DNA from: Carbonactinospora thermoautotrophica
Lineage (GTDB): Bacteria > Actinomycetota > Actinomycetes > Streptomycetales > Carbonactinosporaceae
Reading direction: 5' to 3'
Assembly (NCBI RefSeq): GCF_001543895.1
Contig: NZ_JYIJ01000018.1
Span: 682,001 to 746,000 of the forward strand
Length of the DNA stretch: 64,000 bases
Part shown: piece after piece, positions 33,040 through 42,381 of the stretch
Numbering within the stretch: the first letter of the stretch is position 1
How the letters are laid out: each line of letters begins with the position of its first letter
Position numbers and translations under genes: made by a program
Notes under the pieces: model-generated
Told to the model about the DNA's origin: nothing
Database searches by the model: none
Seen by the model: the letters and a program-made list of their open reading frames with translations, nothing else

Positions 33040-35430
33040 ATGATGACCACGCGTGCGCGGAACGGAGCAGCCGCCGATGAGAAGCTGTTGGAGTGGTCGC
33101 TTTCCGAACTGATGGACCGCGCCCGGCAGGTGCGCGACGCCGCGTTCGGAAGCAGGGTGACGTACTCGCCGAAGGTGTTCATCCCGTTGACCACGCTGTG
33201 CCGGGACCGGTGCGGGTACTGCACCTTTGCCCGCTCACCCAAACAGATGGACGCGCCGTTCCTTTCTCCCGACCAGGTCCTGGAGCTGGCGGTCCAGGGT
33301 GCGCAGGCCGGCTGCCACGAGGCGCTGTTCACGCTGGGCGAGCGGCCCGAACAGCGGTACCCGCAGGCGCGGGAATGGCTAGCCGAGCATGGCTACCGGT
33401 CCACTGTCGAGTATCTGGCCGCGATGTGCCGGCTGGTCGTGGAGGAGACCGGGCTGCTGCCGCACGCCAATGCGGGGGCGTTGCATCGGGAGGAACTGGC
33501 GCTGCTGCGACCGGTGACGGCGAGCCAGGGCATGATGATCGAGTCCCTGCGGGACGATCTGCCTGCCCACCGAGGTGCTCCCGACAAGCTTCCGCAACGG
33601 CGCCTGGCGACGCTGGAAGCGGCCGGCGAGCTGGCGATCCCCTTCACCACCGGGATCCTGGTCGGCATCGGCGAAACCGCGCGCGACCGGCTGGACGCCT
33701 TGCGCGCCATCGCTGAGTCGCATCGCCGGCACGGGCACGTGCAGGAAGTGATCGTGCAGAACTTCGTGCCGAAGCCCGACACGGCCATGCGAAACGCGCC
33801 GGCATGCTCGCCTGAGGACTTCCTGCAGGCGATCGCCATGGCGCGGTTGGTGCTGCCACCCGAGGTGCATGTGCAGGCGCCGCCGAACCTGTCTGAGGAC
33901 TTCGGCGTCTTGCTGGAGGCGGGGATCGACGACTGGGGCGGTGTCTCGCCGGTCACCGTGGATCACGTGAACCCGGAGCGACCCTGGCCGACGCTGGAGC
34001 GGTTGCGCGAGGTGACCGAGGCCCATGGCAAGGTGCTCGCCCCCCGGCTGACGGTGTACCCGGAGTACGCGGCGGAGCCTGATCGGTGGCTGGACGAGAA
34101 CATGCGGTTCGCGGTGCAGGACCGCTCGGACGCCGAAGGCCTGGGCCGCGATGATCCGGGCGCGGTGTTTCCCGAGCGCTATGCCGATGCGCAGAACGTG
34201 GGTACCGGCGCGGAAGTCGTCCTTATCGGACGCAAGTCCACAGCCTGGTACTCCGGCGCAGCGGTTCCCGCGCCGCACCTGGTTCCTGGTCGGGCCCGGG
34301 CGGGCGGCGCCGTGGGCGAGGTGCTGGACGGGGTGCGCAGCGGCCAGGAACTCGGTGAGCAGGAGATCGTGACACTCTTCGCCGCGCGTGGCCCGGAGGT
34401 CGCCGCGGTCGCCGAGCTCGCCGACGAGCTGCGCGCGCAAGCGGTCGGCGATGACGTGACGTTCGTCCGCAACCGGAACATCAACTACACCAACGTGTGC
34501 ACGTTCAAGTGCCGGTTCTGCGGGTTCTCCAAGGGGCCGCTGTCGCTCAACCTGCGCGGCAAGCCGTACCTGTTGAGTCTCGATGAGATCGCCGAACGGG
34601 TGCGGGAGGCGTGGGAACTCGGGTGCACGGAGGTATGCCTGCAGGGCGGCATCCATCCCAGCTTCGACGGTGACTATTACATCGACGTTTGCCGGGCCGT
34701 GAAGGACGCCGCGCCGGACATCCATGTCCATGGGTTCACCGCGCTGGAGGTCACCGAGGGCGCCAAGCGCTTGGGGGAGCCGCTCGAGAAGTACCTGCGG
34801 CGGCTGGCTGACGCGGGGCTGGGATCGTTGCCGGGGACGGCCGCGGAGATCCTCGACGACGAGGTGCGCGCGGTGCTCTGCCCTGACAAGATCAGCACAG
34901 AGGAGTGGCTGCACTGTCACCGAGTGGCGCACTCAGTGGGTCTGCGCTCGAACGTCACGATGATGTTCGGTGCGGTGGAGCAGCCGGTGCACTGGGCGCG
35001 GCACCTCCTGCTGACCAGGGACCTCCAGCGGGAGACCGGTGGGTTCACCGAGTTTGTCGGGCTTCCGTTCGTCCACATGGCTGCCCCGATCTACCTCAAG
35101 CGCCGAGCACGGCGGGGCCCGACCTGGCGCGAAGTCGTCCTGGTCCACGCGATCGCTCGGATCGTCTATCACGGGCTGATCGACCACATCCAGGCGTCGT
35201 GGGTCAAGCTCGGGCTGCCCGGTGTCCGTCAGCTCCTTCAGGCAGGGGTTGACGATGTCGGTGGCACGCTGATCGACGAGAACATCAGCCGCGCTGCGGG
35301 GGCCAGCCATGGCCAGCGCATCGACGAGGCCGCCTTGCATGCCGCGGTGACCAGCGTCGGGCGCCGACTGCGCCGCCGCGACACCCTGTACCGGATCCTG
35401 GACGAGGACCGGCAACCAAGAAGCGCCTGA
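33040..35430 (+). CDS. fbiC: FO synthase (CofG-CofH fusion)
   Basis: A 796-residue bifunctional radical-SAM protein making 7,8-didemethyl-8-hydroxy-5-deazariboflavin (FO), the chromophore of F420, from 5-amino-6-ribitylaminouracil and tyrosine. The N-terminal CofG half has its CxxxCxxC cluster motif at C54/C58/C61 (CRDRCGYC). The C-terminal CofH half has it at C487/C491/C494 (CTFKCRFC). Length and order match actinobacterial FbiC. AGGAGG lies directly before the ATGATG start. Its placement between fgd and pgl is unusual and couples cofactor supply to its main reductant source. Confidence 0.96.
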   Translation: MMTTRARNGAAADEKLLEWSLSELMDRARQVRDAAFGSRVTYSPKVFIPLTTLCRDRCGYCTFARSPKQMDAPFLSPDQVLELAVQGAQAGCHEALFTLGERPEQRYPQAREWLAEHGYRSTVEYLAAMCRLVVEETGLLPHANAGALHREELALLRPVTASQGMMIESLRDDLPAHRGAPDKLPQRRLATLEAAGELAIPFTTGILVGIGETARDRLDALRAIAESHRRHGHVQEVIVQNFVPKPDTAMRNAPACSPEDFLQAIAMARLVLPPEVHVQAPPNLSEDFGVLLEAGIDDWGGVSPVTVDHVNPERPWPTLERLREVTEAHGKVLAPRLTVYPEYAAEPDRWLDENMRFAVQDRSDAEGLGRDDPGAVFPERYADAQNVGTGAEVVLIGRKSTAWYSGAAVPAPHLVPGRARAGGAVGEVLDGVRSGQELGEQEIVTLFAARGPEVAAVAELADELRAQAVGDDVTFVRNRNINYTNVCTFKCRFCGFSKGPLSLNLRGKPYLLSLDEIAERVREAWELGCTEVCLQGGIHPSFDGDYYIDVCRAVKDAAPDIHVHGFTALEVTEGAKRLGEPLEKYLRRLADAGLGSLPGTAAEILDDEVRAVLCPDKISTEEWLHCHRVAHSVGLRSNVTMMFGAVEQPVHWARHLLLTRDLQRETGGFTEFVGLPFVHMAAPIYLKRRARRGPTWREVVLVHAIARIVYHGLIDHIQASWVKLGLPGVRQLLQAGVDDVGGTLIDENISRAAGASHGQRIDEAALHAAVTSVGRRLRRRDTLYRILDEDRQPRSA

Positions 35431-35460
35431 GGCTGTATCCAGGATCGCTTGGAGAACTAG

Positions 35461-36237
35461 ATGACCGATATCGATCGCCGGGCCCATGCGATAGCAGAGG
35501 TAACGGTGCTCCCTAACCCTGCGCGGCTCAGCATGGCGGTGGCCGCGCGGCTGCTCGCGCGGTTGGCGGACGTGCAGTCCCAGAAGGGGACAGCGTCGTT
35601 GGTCCTTACCGGCGGCCGAACAGGAATCGCCGTACTCGACCACGTGAGGCATCACGCGGACCGGGACGCAGTGGACTGGTCGCGGGTCGACCTGTTCTGG
35701 GGCGACGAACGTTTCGTCCCCCGCGACCATGCCGAGCGTAACGAGCGGCAGGCCCGTGAAGCACTGCTCGATCACATCCCGCTCGACGAGCGTCGAGTGC
35801 ATCCGATGGAACCGTCGGACGGCCGGGTCGGGGACGACCCCGAGGCAGCGGCCGCTGCCTACCGTGAGGTGCTCGCCGCCGCGGGCCGGGAGCGTGGTGA
35901 CACGCTGTTCGATATCTGCCTGCTCGGCGTCGGCGAGGACGGCCACGTCGCCTCGCTGTTCCCGAAGTCGCCAGCAGTGCGCGAGGATCAGCTCACGGTC
36001 GTCGCCGTGCGCGACAGTCCGAAACCTCCGCCGACCCGCATCACCCTGACCTTGCCGGCCATCTGCCGTGCCAGTGAAGTGTGGTTGATGACCTGGGGAA
36101 TCGGCAAGGCCGACGCTGTGGCCGCAGCCCTGTCCGGCGCCGACGAACTGACCCTGCCGGCGACTGGCGCTCGTGGCCGGGACCGGACTCTGTGGTTCTT
36201 GGACACCGCGGCGGCAAGCGCGATATCGCGAGGGTGA
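35461..36237 (+). CDS. pgl: 6-phosphogluconolactonase
   Basis: A 258-residue DevB-type lactonase of the NagB/RpiA fold that opens 6-phosphogluconolactone, the product of Fgd. DLFWGDERFVPRDHAERN and CLLGVGEDGHVASLFP are the two signature regions. It lies 30 bases after fbiC. A bacterial operon normally pairs pgl with zwf; here it is paired with the F420 enzyme instead. Confidence 0.93.
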   Translation: MTDIDRRAHAIAEVTVLPNPARLSMAVAARLLARLADVQSQKGTASLVLTGGRTGIAVLDHVRHHADRDAVDWSRVDLFWGDERFVPRDHAERNERQAREALLDHIPLDERRVHPMEPSDGRVGDDPEAAAAAYREVLAAAGRERGDTLFDICLLGVGEDGHVASLFPKSPAVREDQLTVVAVRDSPKPPPTRITLTLPAICRASEVWLMTWGIGKADAVAAALSGADELTLPATGARGRDRTLWFLDTAAASAISRG

Positions 36238-36320
36238 GATCATGCCGCCGCGAAGTGTCCGCATGGGCCCTGGGAGCCTGGGGTCGGCATCTTGAGCCAA
36301 GCGGCTTGCCGAAAGTCCTG

Positions 36321-37007
36321 TCAGCGCAATCCGGCCGCCGGCTTGTCCTCGGCTGAGCCGATGACCTTGCTGAGCTCCTCTACAGCATGGTTCCGGTGCT
36401 CCTCGAGGAGGCGCACGACCCGCTCGGTGTCCCGGCGGTGAAGCGCCGCGAGGATCGCCCGGTGCTCGAGGTTGACCCGTGCCCGGTTGGCATGCTGGCC
36501 GTAGTACAGGGACCGGTAAGCGTCCGTCGCGTCCCACAAGAGCCGGATCAACCGGACCAGTCGAGGCATGCCGCAGCGCTCGAACAGTCCGAAGTGGAAA
36601 CGCCGGTTAGCCTCGGCCATCGCCGCGACGTCCTGCGTTTCGCTCGCCTTCTCTACCTCCTGCTGAGCGGCTGCCAGCGCGGCTAGGTCCTCGGCGGTGA
36701 GCTTCGCCACCGCCTGACGCACCGCTTCACTCTCAAGGAGCCTGCGGATGAGGTATACCTCGAGCAGGTCGTCGAGGGACAAGTCGGCGACCTTGTATCC
36801 GCAACGAGGGCGGTAGACGACCTGGCCCTCCCCTTCGAGGACTTTCAGGGCTTCACGGAGCGGAACGCGGCTGACGCCGAGGCGGTCCGCCAGCGCGTCC
36901 TGACGGATCGGCTCGCCGGGTCGCAGCTCTCGCGACAGGATCGCCCGCCGCAACTCGCTCAGGACGAACTCCTGAGCCGTCGGTGGTCTTCTCCGCGCTG
37001 CGGTCAC
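36321..37007 (-). CDS. GntR family regulator (FCD type)
   Basis: A 228-residue regulator. The winged helix contains FVLSELRRAILSRELRPGEP and LGVSRVPLREALKVLEGEGQ. The C-terminal FCD domain has LIRRLLESEAVRQAV, NRRFHFGLFE and HRAILAALHRRD with the metal-binding His residues. GTG 37007 is preferred, since AAGGA stands 8 bases before it. It lies downstream of the CoA-transferase gene on the same strand. A near-palindromic site at 38308-38321, between the CoA-transferase and GcdH, is its probable operator, and the ligand may be glutarate or glutaryl-CoA. Confidence 0.88.
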   Translation of the reverse strand: MTAARRRPPTAQEFVLSELRRAILSRELRPGEPIRQDALADRLGVSRVPLREALKVLEGEGQVVYRPRCGYKVADLSLDDLLEVYLIRRLLESEAVRQAVAKLTAEDLAALAAAQQEVEKASETQDVAAMAEANRRFHFGLFERCGMPRLVRLIRLLWDATDAYRSLYYGQHANRARVNLEHRAILAALHRRDTERVVRLLEEHRNHAVEELSKVIGSAEDKPAAGLR

Positions 37008-37104
37008 TTCTTGATTCCTTACTCCTCCGGAATGGTGATCCCGAAGACCAACCCTAGGCAATAGCGCCGAGCCAGGTCGTGCCACAGCGGTGCGCGCTCG
37101 ACCC

Positions 37105-38262
37105 CTAGCGTCTGATCCCCAGCATCTGGAGCACCTCGGCCTCGTCCTCTCCCAACCGCGGCGGCGCTTTGTGATACTTCGGTGGCGTGCAACTCAGCGT
37201 GATGGGGTTTGCTACCTGACGCACTGGCTTGTCACGGTGGGGATCGTCGATTTCGACCACCGGATCGAGGCCGAGGCGGGTCGCGAACTCGAACGCCGCC
37301 GCCAGGTCGTTGATCGGTCCGCACGGCACGCCGGCCTCGGTCAGCGCCGCGAACCACGCGTCGGCCGTGCGCGTGGACAGCCGAGCCGAGAGCCGCTCGT
37401 TGAGCGCTTCTCGGTTGGCGACCCGCTTGGTGTTCGTCGCGAAGCGCTCGTCGCTTGAGAGCTCCGGTACGCCGATCACGCTGCAGAGCGCTCGGAACTG
37501 CTTGTCGTTCCCCACGGCCAGGACCATAGGACGGTCCGCGGTGGCATACACCTCGTAAGGGGCGATGCTGGGGTGCCGGTTGCCCATGGCGGTCGGCACC
37601 ACGCCGGCGGCGACGTAGGCGGACGACTGGTTGACAAGTGCCGACAGCAGCGAGGACAGCAGCGACACCTCAACTCGCTGCCCTTCTCCGGTGCGGTCCC
37701 GATGCCGCAACGCCGCGAGGATCCCGACGCAGGCGTGCAGCCCGGTCAGGACATCCACGACCGCGACCCCGGTCTTGATCGGCTCCCCACCCGGTTCCCC
37801 GGTCACGCTCATGAGCCCGCCGACGGCCTGCACCAGCAGGTCGTAGCCGGGGAGTGCCGCACCTCCAGCCGATCCGAAGCCGGTGATCGAGCAGTAGATC
37901 AGGCGAGGGTTGACCTTCACGAGATCGGCGTACCCGAGCCCGAGCCGGTCCATCGTGCCCGGGCGGAAGTTCTCGACGAGCACGTCGGCGCGGGCGGCCA
38001 GCGCGCGGGCCACCTCGAGGTCGTCCGGGTCGCGCAGGTCGAGGGCGATCGAGCGCTTGTTCCGGTTGACGCCGAGGAAGTAGGTCGTCTCGTCTCCTGC
38101 GAAAGGAGGCCCCCAAGCACGGGTTTCGTCCCCGGACCCGCGCCGCTCCACCTTCACCACCTCAGCACCCAGGTCCGCGAGCAGCATCGTGGCGTACGGA
38201 GCGGCGAGCACACGTCCGAAATCTGCGACGAGCACGCCGGAGAGTGCCCCTGTTTCTCCCAC
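37105..38262 (-). CDS. CaiB/BaiF family CoA transferase (glutarate-CoA transferase candidate)
   Basis: A 385-residue family III CoA transferase. LSGVLVADFGRVLAAPYATM opens the protein, LGAEVVKVERRGSGDETRAW follows, and NRNKRSIALDLRDPDD and ENFRPGTMDRLGLGY are the CoA-binding loops. The catalytic Asp is expected in the GYDLLVQAVGG segment. Divergence from a glutaryl-CoA dehydrogenase gene across a shared control region suggests that it activates glutarate, as human SUGCT does. The substrate is inferred from context only. Confidence 0.85.
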   Translation of the reverse strand: MGETGALSGVLVADFGRVLAAPYATMLLADLGAEVVKVERRGSGDETRAWGPPFAGDETTYFLGVNRNKRSIALDLRDPDDLEVARALAARADVLVENFRPGTMDRLGLGYADLVKVNPRLIYCSITGFGSAGGAALPGYDLLVQAVGGLMSVTGEPGGEPIKTGVAVVDVLTGLHACVGILAALRHRDRTGEGQRVEVSLLSSLLSALVNQSSAYVAAGVVPTAMGNRHPSIAPYEVYATADRPMVLAVGNDKQFRALCSVIGVPELSSDERFATNTKRVANREALNERLSARLSTRTADAWFAALTEAGVPCGPINDLAAAFEFATRLGLDPVVEIDDPHRDKPVRQVANPITLSCTPPKYHKAPPRLGEDEAEVLQMLGIRR

Positions 38263-38307
38263 GACTGAACCTCCTCATGACGGCGCGGCGGAAGGGTTGC
38301 AAGTGTA

Positions 38308-38321
38308 TATTGGATCCGATA
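38308..38321. promoter_or_regulatory. GntR-type operator candidate
   Basis: TATTGGATCCGATA is symmetric at 12 of 14 positions around GGATCC. It lies in the 143-bp divergent region between the CoA-transferase and glutaryl-CoA dehydrogenase genes. Confidence 0.5.
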
Positions 38322-38405
38322 ACTTGGCCAACCTAGTTGGACTTGAAGATCCCGCTGTCGAGTCCCCGGAGAACCTCAACACCCCGGAGGGGAGCTGTAC
38401 CCAAG

Positions 38406-39590
38406 ATGGCGAAGGACCACGGCAAGGCGGCGTCGGCGTTCGAACTCTTCGCGATCGACAAGTTGCTATCCGAGGAAGAGCGGGCGATCCGTGACACCGT
38501 GAGAAAGTTCGGTGAACAGGCGCTTCGGCCGCAGATCGCGGAGTGGTTCGAGACGGCTACCCTGCCCGCGCGCGAGCTCGCCCGCGAGTTGGGGAAGCTC
38601 GGCGTGCTCGGGATGCACCTTGAGGGTTACGGCTGCGCGGGCACAAACGCCGTCTCGTACGGCCTTGCCTGCCTGGAACTGGAGGCGGTCGATTCCGGTA
38701 TCCGCAGCCTGGTGTCGGTGCAGGGATCCCTGGCGATGTATGCGATCTGGGCCTTCGGCAGCGAGGAGCAGAAGCAGGAATGGCTGCCGCGCATGGCGAC
38801 AGGGGAGGCCATCGGCTGCTTCGGCCTGACCGAGCCCGACTACGGCTCCAACCCGGCAGGCATGCGCACCTTCGCCAAGCGCGACGGCGGCGACTGGGTG
38901 ATCAACGGCACGAAGATGTGGATCACCAATGGCTCGATCGCCGACGTGGCCATCGTCTGGGCCCGGACAGACGACGGCATTCGTGGTTTCGTGGTCCCGA
39001 CGGACACCGCGGGGTTCTCCGCTCGCGAGATCAAGCACAAGATGTCCCTGCGCGCGAGTGTCACGAGCGAACTCGTCCTCGACGGGGTGCGGCTGCCCGC
39101 TTCCGCGGTTCTCCCGGGCGCTCGCGGGCTGTCGGGGCCGCTGAGCTGCCTCAACGAGGCGCGCTTCGGCATCGTCTTCGGCGCTTTGGGTGCTGCGTAC
39201 GACTGCCTCCAGACCGCGACGTCGTACGCGATGGACCGTGAGGTGTTCGGCAAGCCGCTGGCGGCCTACCAACTCACGCAGGAGAAGCTGGCGAACATGG
39301 CCCTCGAGCTCGGCAAGGGCATGCTGCTCGCACTGCATCTCGGTCGGCTCAAGGACGACCACCGCCTCGCTCCCGAGCAGATCAGCCTGGGGAAGCTGAA
39401 CAACGTCCGCGAGGCGCTGTGGGTGGCCCGCGAGTGCCGCACGATCCTCGGCGCCAACGGAATCACCCTGGAGTACCCGGTGATCCGGCACGCCAACAAC
39501 CTCGAGTCGGTACTCACCTACGAAGGCACGAGCGAGATCCACACGCTCGTGGTCGGGAAGGCCCTGACAGGGCTTGCCGCATTCGCCTGA
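38406..39590 (+). CDS. Glutaryl-CoA dehydrogenase-like acyl-CoA dehydrogenase
   Basis: A 394-residue flavoprotein. LLSEEERAIRDTVRKFGEQA, YGCAGTNAVSYGLACLELE, DSGIRSLVSVQGSLAMYAIW, CFGLTEPDYGSNPAGM and YEGTSEIHTLVVGKALTG are the marks of glutaryl-CoA dehydrogenases; the catalytic Glu is in the LTYEGTSEIH segment. The reaction would be glutaryl-CoA to crotonyl-CoA plus CO2. ATG 38406 fits the family start; an upstream in-frame ATG at 38337 adds a poorly conserved leader. It is followed after 28 bases by a 3-hydroxyacyl-CoA dehydrogenase. Confidence 0.88.
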   Translation: MAKDHGKAASAFELFAIDKLLSEEERAIRDTVRKFGEQALRPQIAEWFETATLPARELARELGKLGVLGMHLEGYGCAGTNAVSYGLACLELEAVDSGIRSLVSVQGSLAMYAIWAFGSEEQKQEWLPRMATGEAIGCFGLTEPDYGSNPAGMRTFAKRDGGDWVINGTKMWITNGSIADVAIVWARTDDGIRGFVVPTDTAGFSAREIKHKMSLRASVTSELVLDGVRLPASAVLPGARGLSGPLSCLNEARFGIVFGALGAAYDCLQTATSYAMDREVFGKPLAAYQLTQEKLANMALELGKGMLLALHLGRLKDDHRLAPEQISLGKLNNVREALWVARECRTILGANGITLEYPVIRHANNLESVLTYEGTSEIHTLVVGKALTGLAAFA

Positions 39591-39618
39591 CCGGACGCCG
39601 AGTCGATTCGGAGCGATC

Positions 39619-40485
39619 ATGAGTGACATTCAGCGTGTCGGCGTCGTGGGTTGCGGATTGATGGGGTCAGGCATCGCTGAGGTTTGCGCGCGTGCCGGAC
39701 TCGACGTCGTCGTGGTCGAGTTGGACGCGTCAGCCCTGGCCGCCGGTCGAGAACGGATCGCTCGATCTTTGGCTCAGGCCGTCCGCAGGGGGAAGCTCGC
39801 GGCGAAGGACGCCGAGGCGGCGCAAGAGCGGATCCGATTCACCGATGACGTCACGCGGCTGGCGGACCGCGACATGGTGATCGAGGCCGTCGTCGAAGAC
39901 GAGGCCGTGAAGACCGAGGTGTTCAGGACCTTGGACAAGGTGGTAGAGCGCGAGGACGCCATCCTCGCGTCGAACACCTCCTCGATTCCGATCATGAAGC
40001 TGGGAGCGGTCACGGGCCGTCCCGAGCAGGTGCTGGGGTTGCACTTCTTCAACCCCGTGCCCGTGCTCGGCCTGGTCGAGCTGGTCCCCTCGCTGCTGAC
40101 CGGCGCGGCCGCGGTCGAACGCGCGGAATCCTTCGTGCGTGAGGTGCTCGGCAAGCATGTCATTCGTTCCAAAGACAGGGCAGGTTTCGTAGTCAACGCG
40201 CTCCTCGTCCCGTACCTGCTGTCCGCGGTGCGGATGCTCGAGTCCGGCTTCGCCTCCTTGCGGGACATCGACGAAGGCATGGTGCGCGGATGCGCGCACC
40301 CGATGGGCCCGCTGCAGCTCGCCGACCTCATCGGGCTCGACACGCTGAAGGCGATCGCCGAGTCGCTGTACGAGGAGTTCAAAGAACCGCTCTACTCGCC
40401 GCCGCCGCTGCTCCTGCGCATGGTGGACGCCGGCCTGCTCGGCCGGAAGAACGGCCGCGGCTTCTATACCTACGCGACCTCCTGA
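39619..40485 (+). CDS. 3-hydroxybutyryl-CoA dehydrogenase family protein
   Basis: A 288-residue enzyme oxidising 3-hydroxyacyl-CoA with NAD. The Rossmann motif GVVGCGLMGSGIAEVCARAG starts near residue 9, and SNTSSIPI, LHFFNPVPVLGLVELV with the catalytic His, and KDRAGFVVNALLVPYL follow. Glu in this HFFNPVP region and Asn in VNALL complete the site. It would act after GcdH and a crotonase to yield acetoacetyl-CoA. The crotonase is not in this window. GGAG precedes ATG 39619. Confidence 0.9.
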   Translation: MSDIQRVGVVGCGLMGSGIAEVCARAGLDVVVVELDASALAAGRERIARSLAQAVRRGKLAAKDAEAAQERIRFTDDVTRLADRDMVIEAVVEDEAVKTEVFRTLDKVVEREDAILASNTSSIPIMKLGAVTGRPEQVLGLHFFNPVPVLGLVELVPSLLTGAAAVERAESFVREVLGKHVIRSKDRAGFVVNALLVPYLLSAVRMLESGFASLRDIDEGMVRGCAHPMGPLQLADLIGLDTLKAIAESLYEEFKEPLYSPPPLLLRMVDAGLLGRKNGRGFYTYATS

Positions 40486-40640
40486 GCTTCGCGTCTCGCC
40501 TCGGTTCGGCTGTCGCAGGCCGGACCGCCCCAGCCGACCTGGATCTGTGCTGGCGGGCCGGCTCCCGCCCGGAGCCGGCCCGCTCGAGGAGTGTCACGGC
40601 CCGGCCGACGACCGGGATCCGAACGAGACAGCTCCCGCTG

Positions 40641-42188
40641 AGCTTGCGATTTAACCCGTACCGCTGGCAGCGGTGTGGGTTTTCTTGATTGCGGGGTGGC
40701 GTTGAGCTGGTCTTGTTCGGCTGCCTTTGGGTCGGCCGGGGCCGCGTCCGGAGGGTTTCGGCGGACTGGCGGGGGTGCCGATCGCGGGGTGGAGTCGCAG
40801 AAAACCTCGTCGGACGCGGGTCGGGGTGAGTTTGGTCGGCGGCAGTGGTCGTTCCCAGGGCAGTCGTTGGTCCGCGACGGCGGTGCGGGCCAACCGTAGC
40901 TGGGTGTAGGCGGCCACGATGATCCAGGTCCACCGGTCGGCCTGCTCGGGGGTACGCACCGCCGGGATGACCCAGCCCAGGGTGTTCTTGACAAAGCGCA
41001 GGGTGTGCTCGATGTCGAAGCGGCGCACGTACGCCCGCCACAACACGTCCAGGTCCGCACTGCCAGACCCGGCCCACCACAGCCACAGGGCCTTGTTCCG
41101 CCCGCACGCCGTGGGCAGGCGTTGCACCTGGACCCGCACGATCGTGCCGGGCACGATCGGTGGGACGGCGCCGGTGTGCCGGCCCCGGCCGGCGAGTTTG
41201 GGGTGCAGCCCGGACCAGGCGCGCACGGTGACCGTGCCGTATTGGGTGTCGCGGCAGGTCAACTGGGCGGTCGGCGGCGGCCAGGTGGCCGGGTCAGCGC
41301 AGGCGAACCGTGCGCCGTGCCGCCGCGGACGCCCACCCACGCCCGGGAGGCGCGGTGGCGGGTCGGCGTAGAAGACCCGGTCAGCGCGGATCCGCACCAA
41401 AATCTGCACGTCCTGCCCGGCCAGGCCTTCGCTCAATGCGATCGGGTCATAGCCGGCATCGAACACAAACAACGGCCGCTGCGCCACGCCGCCGGCGGCC
41501 AGTCGCTCGGCCACCGCGGTGACCTGCCTGACCGTCACGTCGACGGCGTCCTCGTGCGGATGGATGCGGCACACGTCGACCGGAGCGGTCCACGAGTCGG
41601 GCCGCCACGACAACTGGGCGACCCACTGATACGACCAGCCCGCCACGATCGGCTGCCCCGCCGAATGCCGCGAGGGGTGATAGTAGAACCCGCGGCCCGG
41701 GCTGGTCTCCGCGTCGCAGCGCACCCACGTGCTGGCGTCCACCGCGAACACCGGCGGCCAGCCGGCCGGACGGTGCGCCGCCAGCAGGTCCCGCACCGCA
41801 TCGGTGTCGACATCACCCTCGGCGAGAGCCGCATACAGGCTGCCGTGCCCACGCCGAAACAGCGGCTCCAACGACAGGTGCGGCAACGAGGTCACCGGCC
41901 CCGCCGAACCCAGCAACGCATCACCGAGCTCGAACAACGCGTCCCGGCGCCGGCGCAGACATCCGTACCAGCCCCGGCGGAACGCCACCAGCGCGGCCCG
42001 GGCGTCCCGCCGGGGCGGGGCGGGCAGCCTCAACCCGCCCGGATAGTCCACAATGGCAGTCACGGCCACCGCCCATCAACGAGATCCTTCAGCAGAACTC
42101 GAAGATGATCAGGGCGGTGGCCGCCTCACGCCACGCCGACACGCCGGACGACGCGTGCACAGGCGCCCCCCAGGTTAAATCGCAAGCT
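40641..42188. mobile_element. Complete insertion sequence with 16-bp terminal inverted repeats
   Basis: AGCTTGCGATTTAACC at 40641-40656 is repeated exactly in inverted form at 42173-42188, bounding 1.55 kb with one transposase gene. The bases just outside match partly, so the ends may extend a few bases. I could not identify a target duplication with confidence. Confidence 0.8.
40651..42069 (-). CDS. DDE transposase (IS4/IS701-superfamily type)
   Basis: A 472-residue transposase. VFAVDASTWVRCDAETSPGRGFYYHPS provides the first acidic residue, PLFVFDAGYDPIALSEGLAG the second, and VRRFDIEHTLRFVKNTLGW the third (Glu) with the typical YREK-like context. The C-terminus is basic (GRGPGRPKGSRTRP). 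The GTG start at 42069 is followed by AVTAIVDYPGGL. The frame is complete and flanked by perfect inverted repeats, so the element may still be active. Confidence 0.88.
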   Translation of the reverse strand: MAVTAIVDYPGGLRLPAPPRRDARAALVAFRRGWYGCLRRRRDALFELGDALLGSAGPVTSLPHLSLEPLFRRGHGSLYAALAEGDVDTDAVRDLLAAHRPAGWPPVFAVDASTWVRCDAETSPGRGFYYHPSRHSAGQPIVAGWSYQWVAQLSWRPDSWTAPVDVCRIHPHEDAVDVTVRQVTAVAERLAAGGVAQRPLFVFDAGYDPIALSEGLAGQDVQILVRIRADRVFYADPPPRLPGVGGRPRRHGARFACADPATWPPPTAQLTCRDTQYGTVTVRAWSGLHPKLAGRGRHTGAVPPIVPGTIVRVQVQRLPTACGRNKALWLWWAGSGSADLDVLWRAYVRRFDIEHTLRFVKNTLGWVIPAVRTPEQADRWTWIIVAAYTQLRLARTAVADQRLPWERPLPPTKLTPTRVRRGFLRLHPAIGTPASPPKPSGRGPGRPKGSRTRPAQRHPAIKKTHTAASGTG

Positions 42189-42190
42189 GA

Positions 42191-42381
42191 GAGCGTGTTG
42201 CGAAACCGCTTGTCCGGCTCGCCGGCCCCCGCATCCACGCCGGCTACCGGGGGTGCGGGGGTGTCCCCCGCAAGGCACAGCGTCGCGAAGGCCGACAAGC
42301 CACGCCGGTACGTGGCTTGTCCTCCGCCTTGCCGGCGGGATGATCGGCTCGCTGATCGAACAGCGGTTTCGCAACGCGCTC
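42191..42381. mobile_element. MITE-like 191-bp element
   Basis: GAGCGTGTTGCGAAACCGC (42191-42209) and its inverted partner at 42363-42381 match in 18 of 19 positions. TGA flanks both sides (42188-42190 and 42382-42384), a possible 3-bp target duplication. The inside is non-coding. Ends beginning GAGCGTGTTGCGAAA are typical of IS5-like elements of actinobacteria, so it is probably a non-autonomous derivative. Confidence 0.65.

Noticed and set aside
32984-34932. Long minus-strand frame opposite fbiC
   Set aside because: It overlaps a full-length FO synthase with both radical-SAM motifs and shows no domain of its own.
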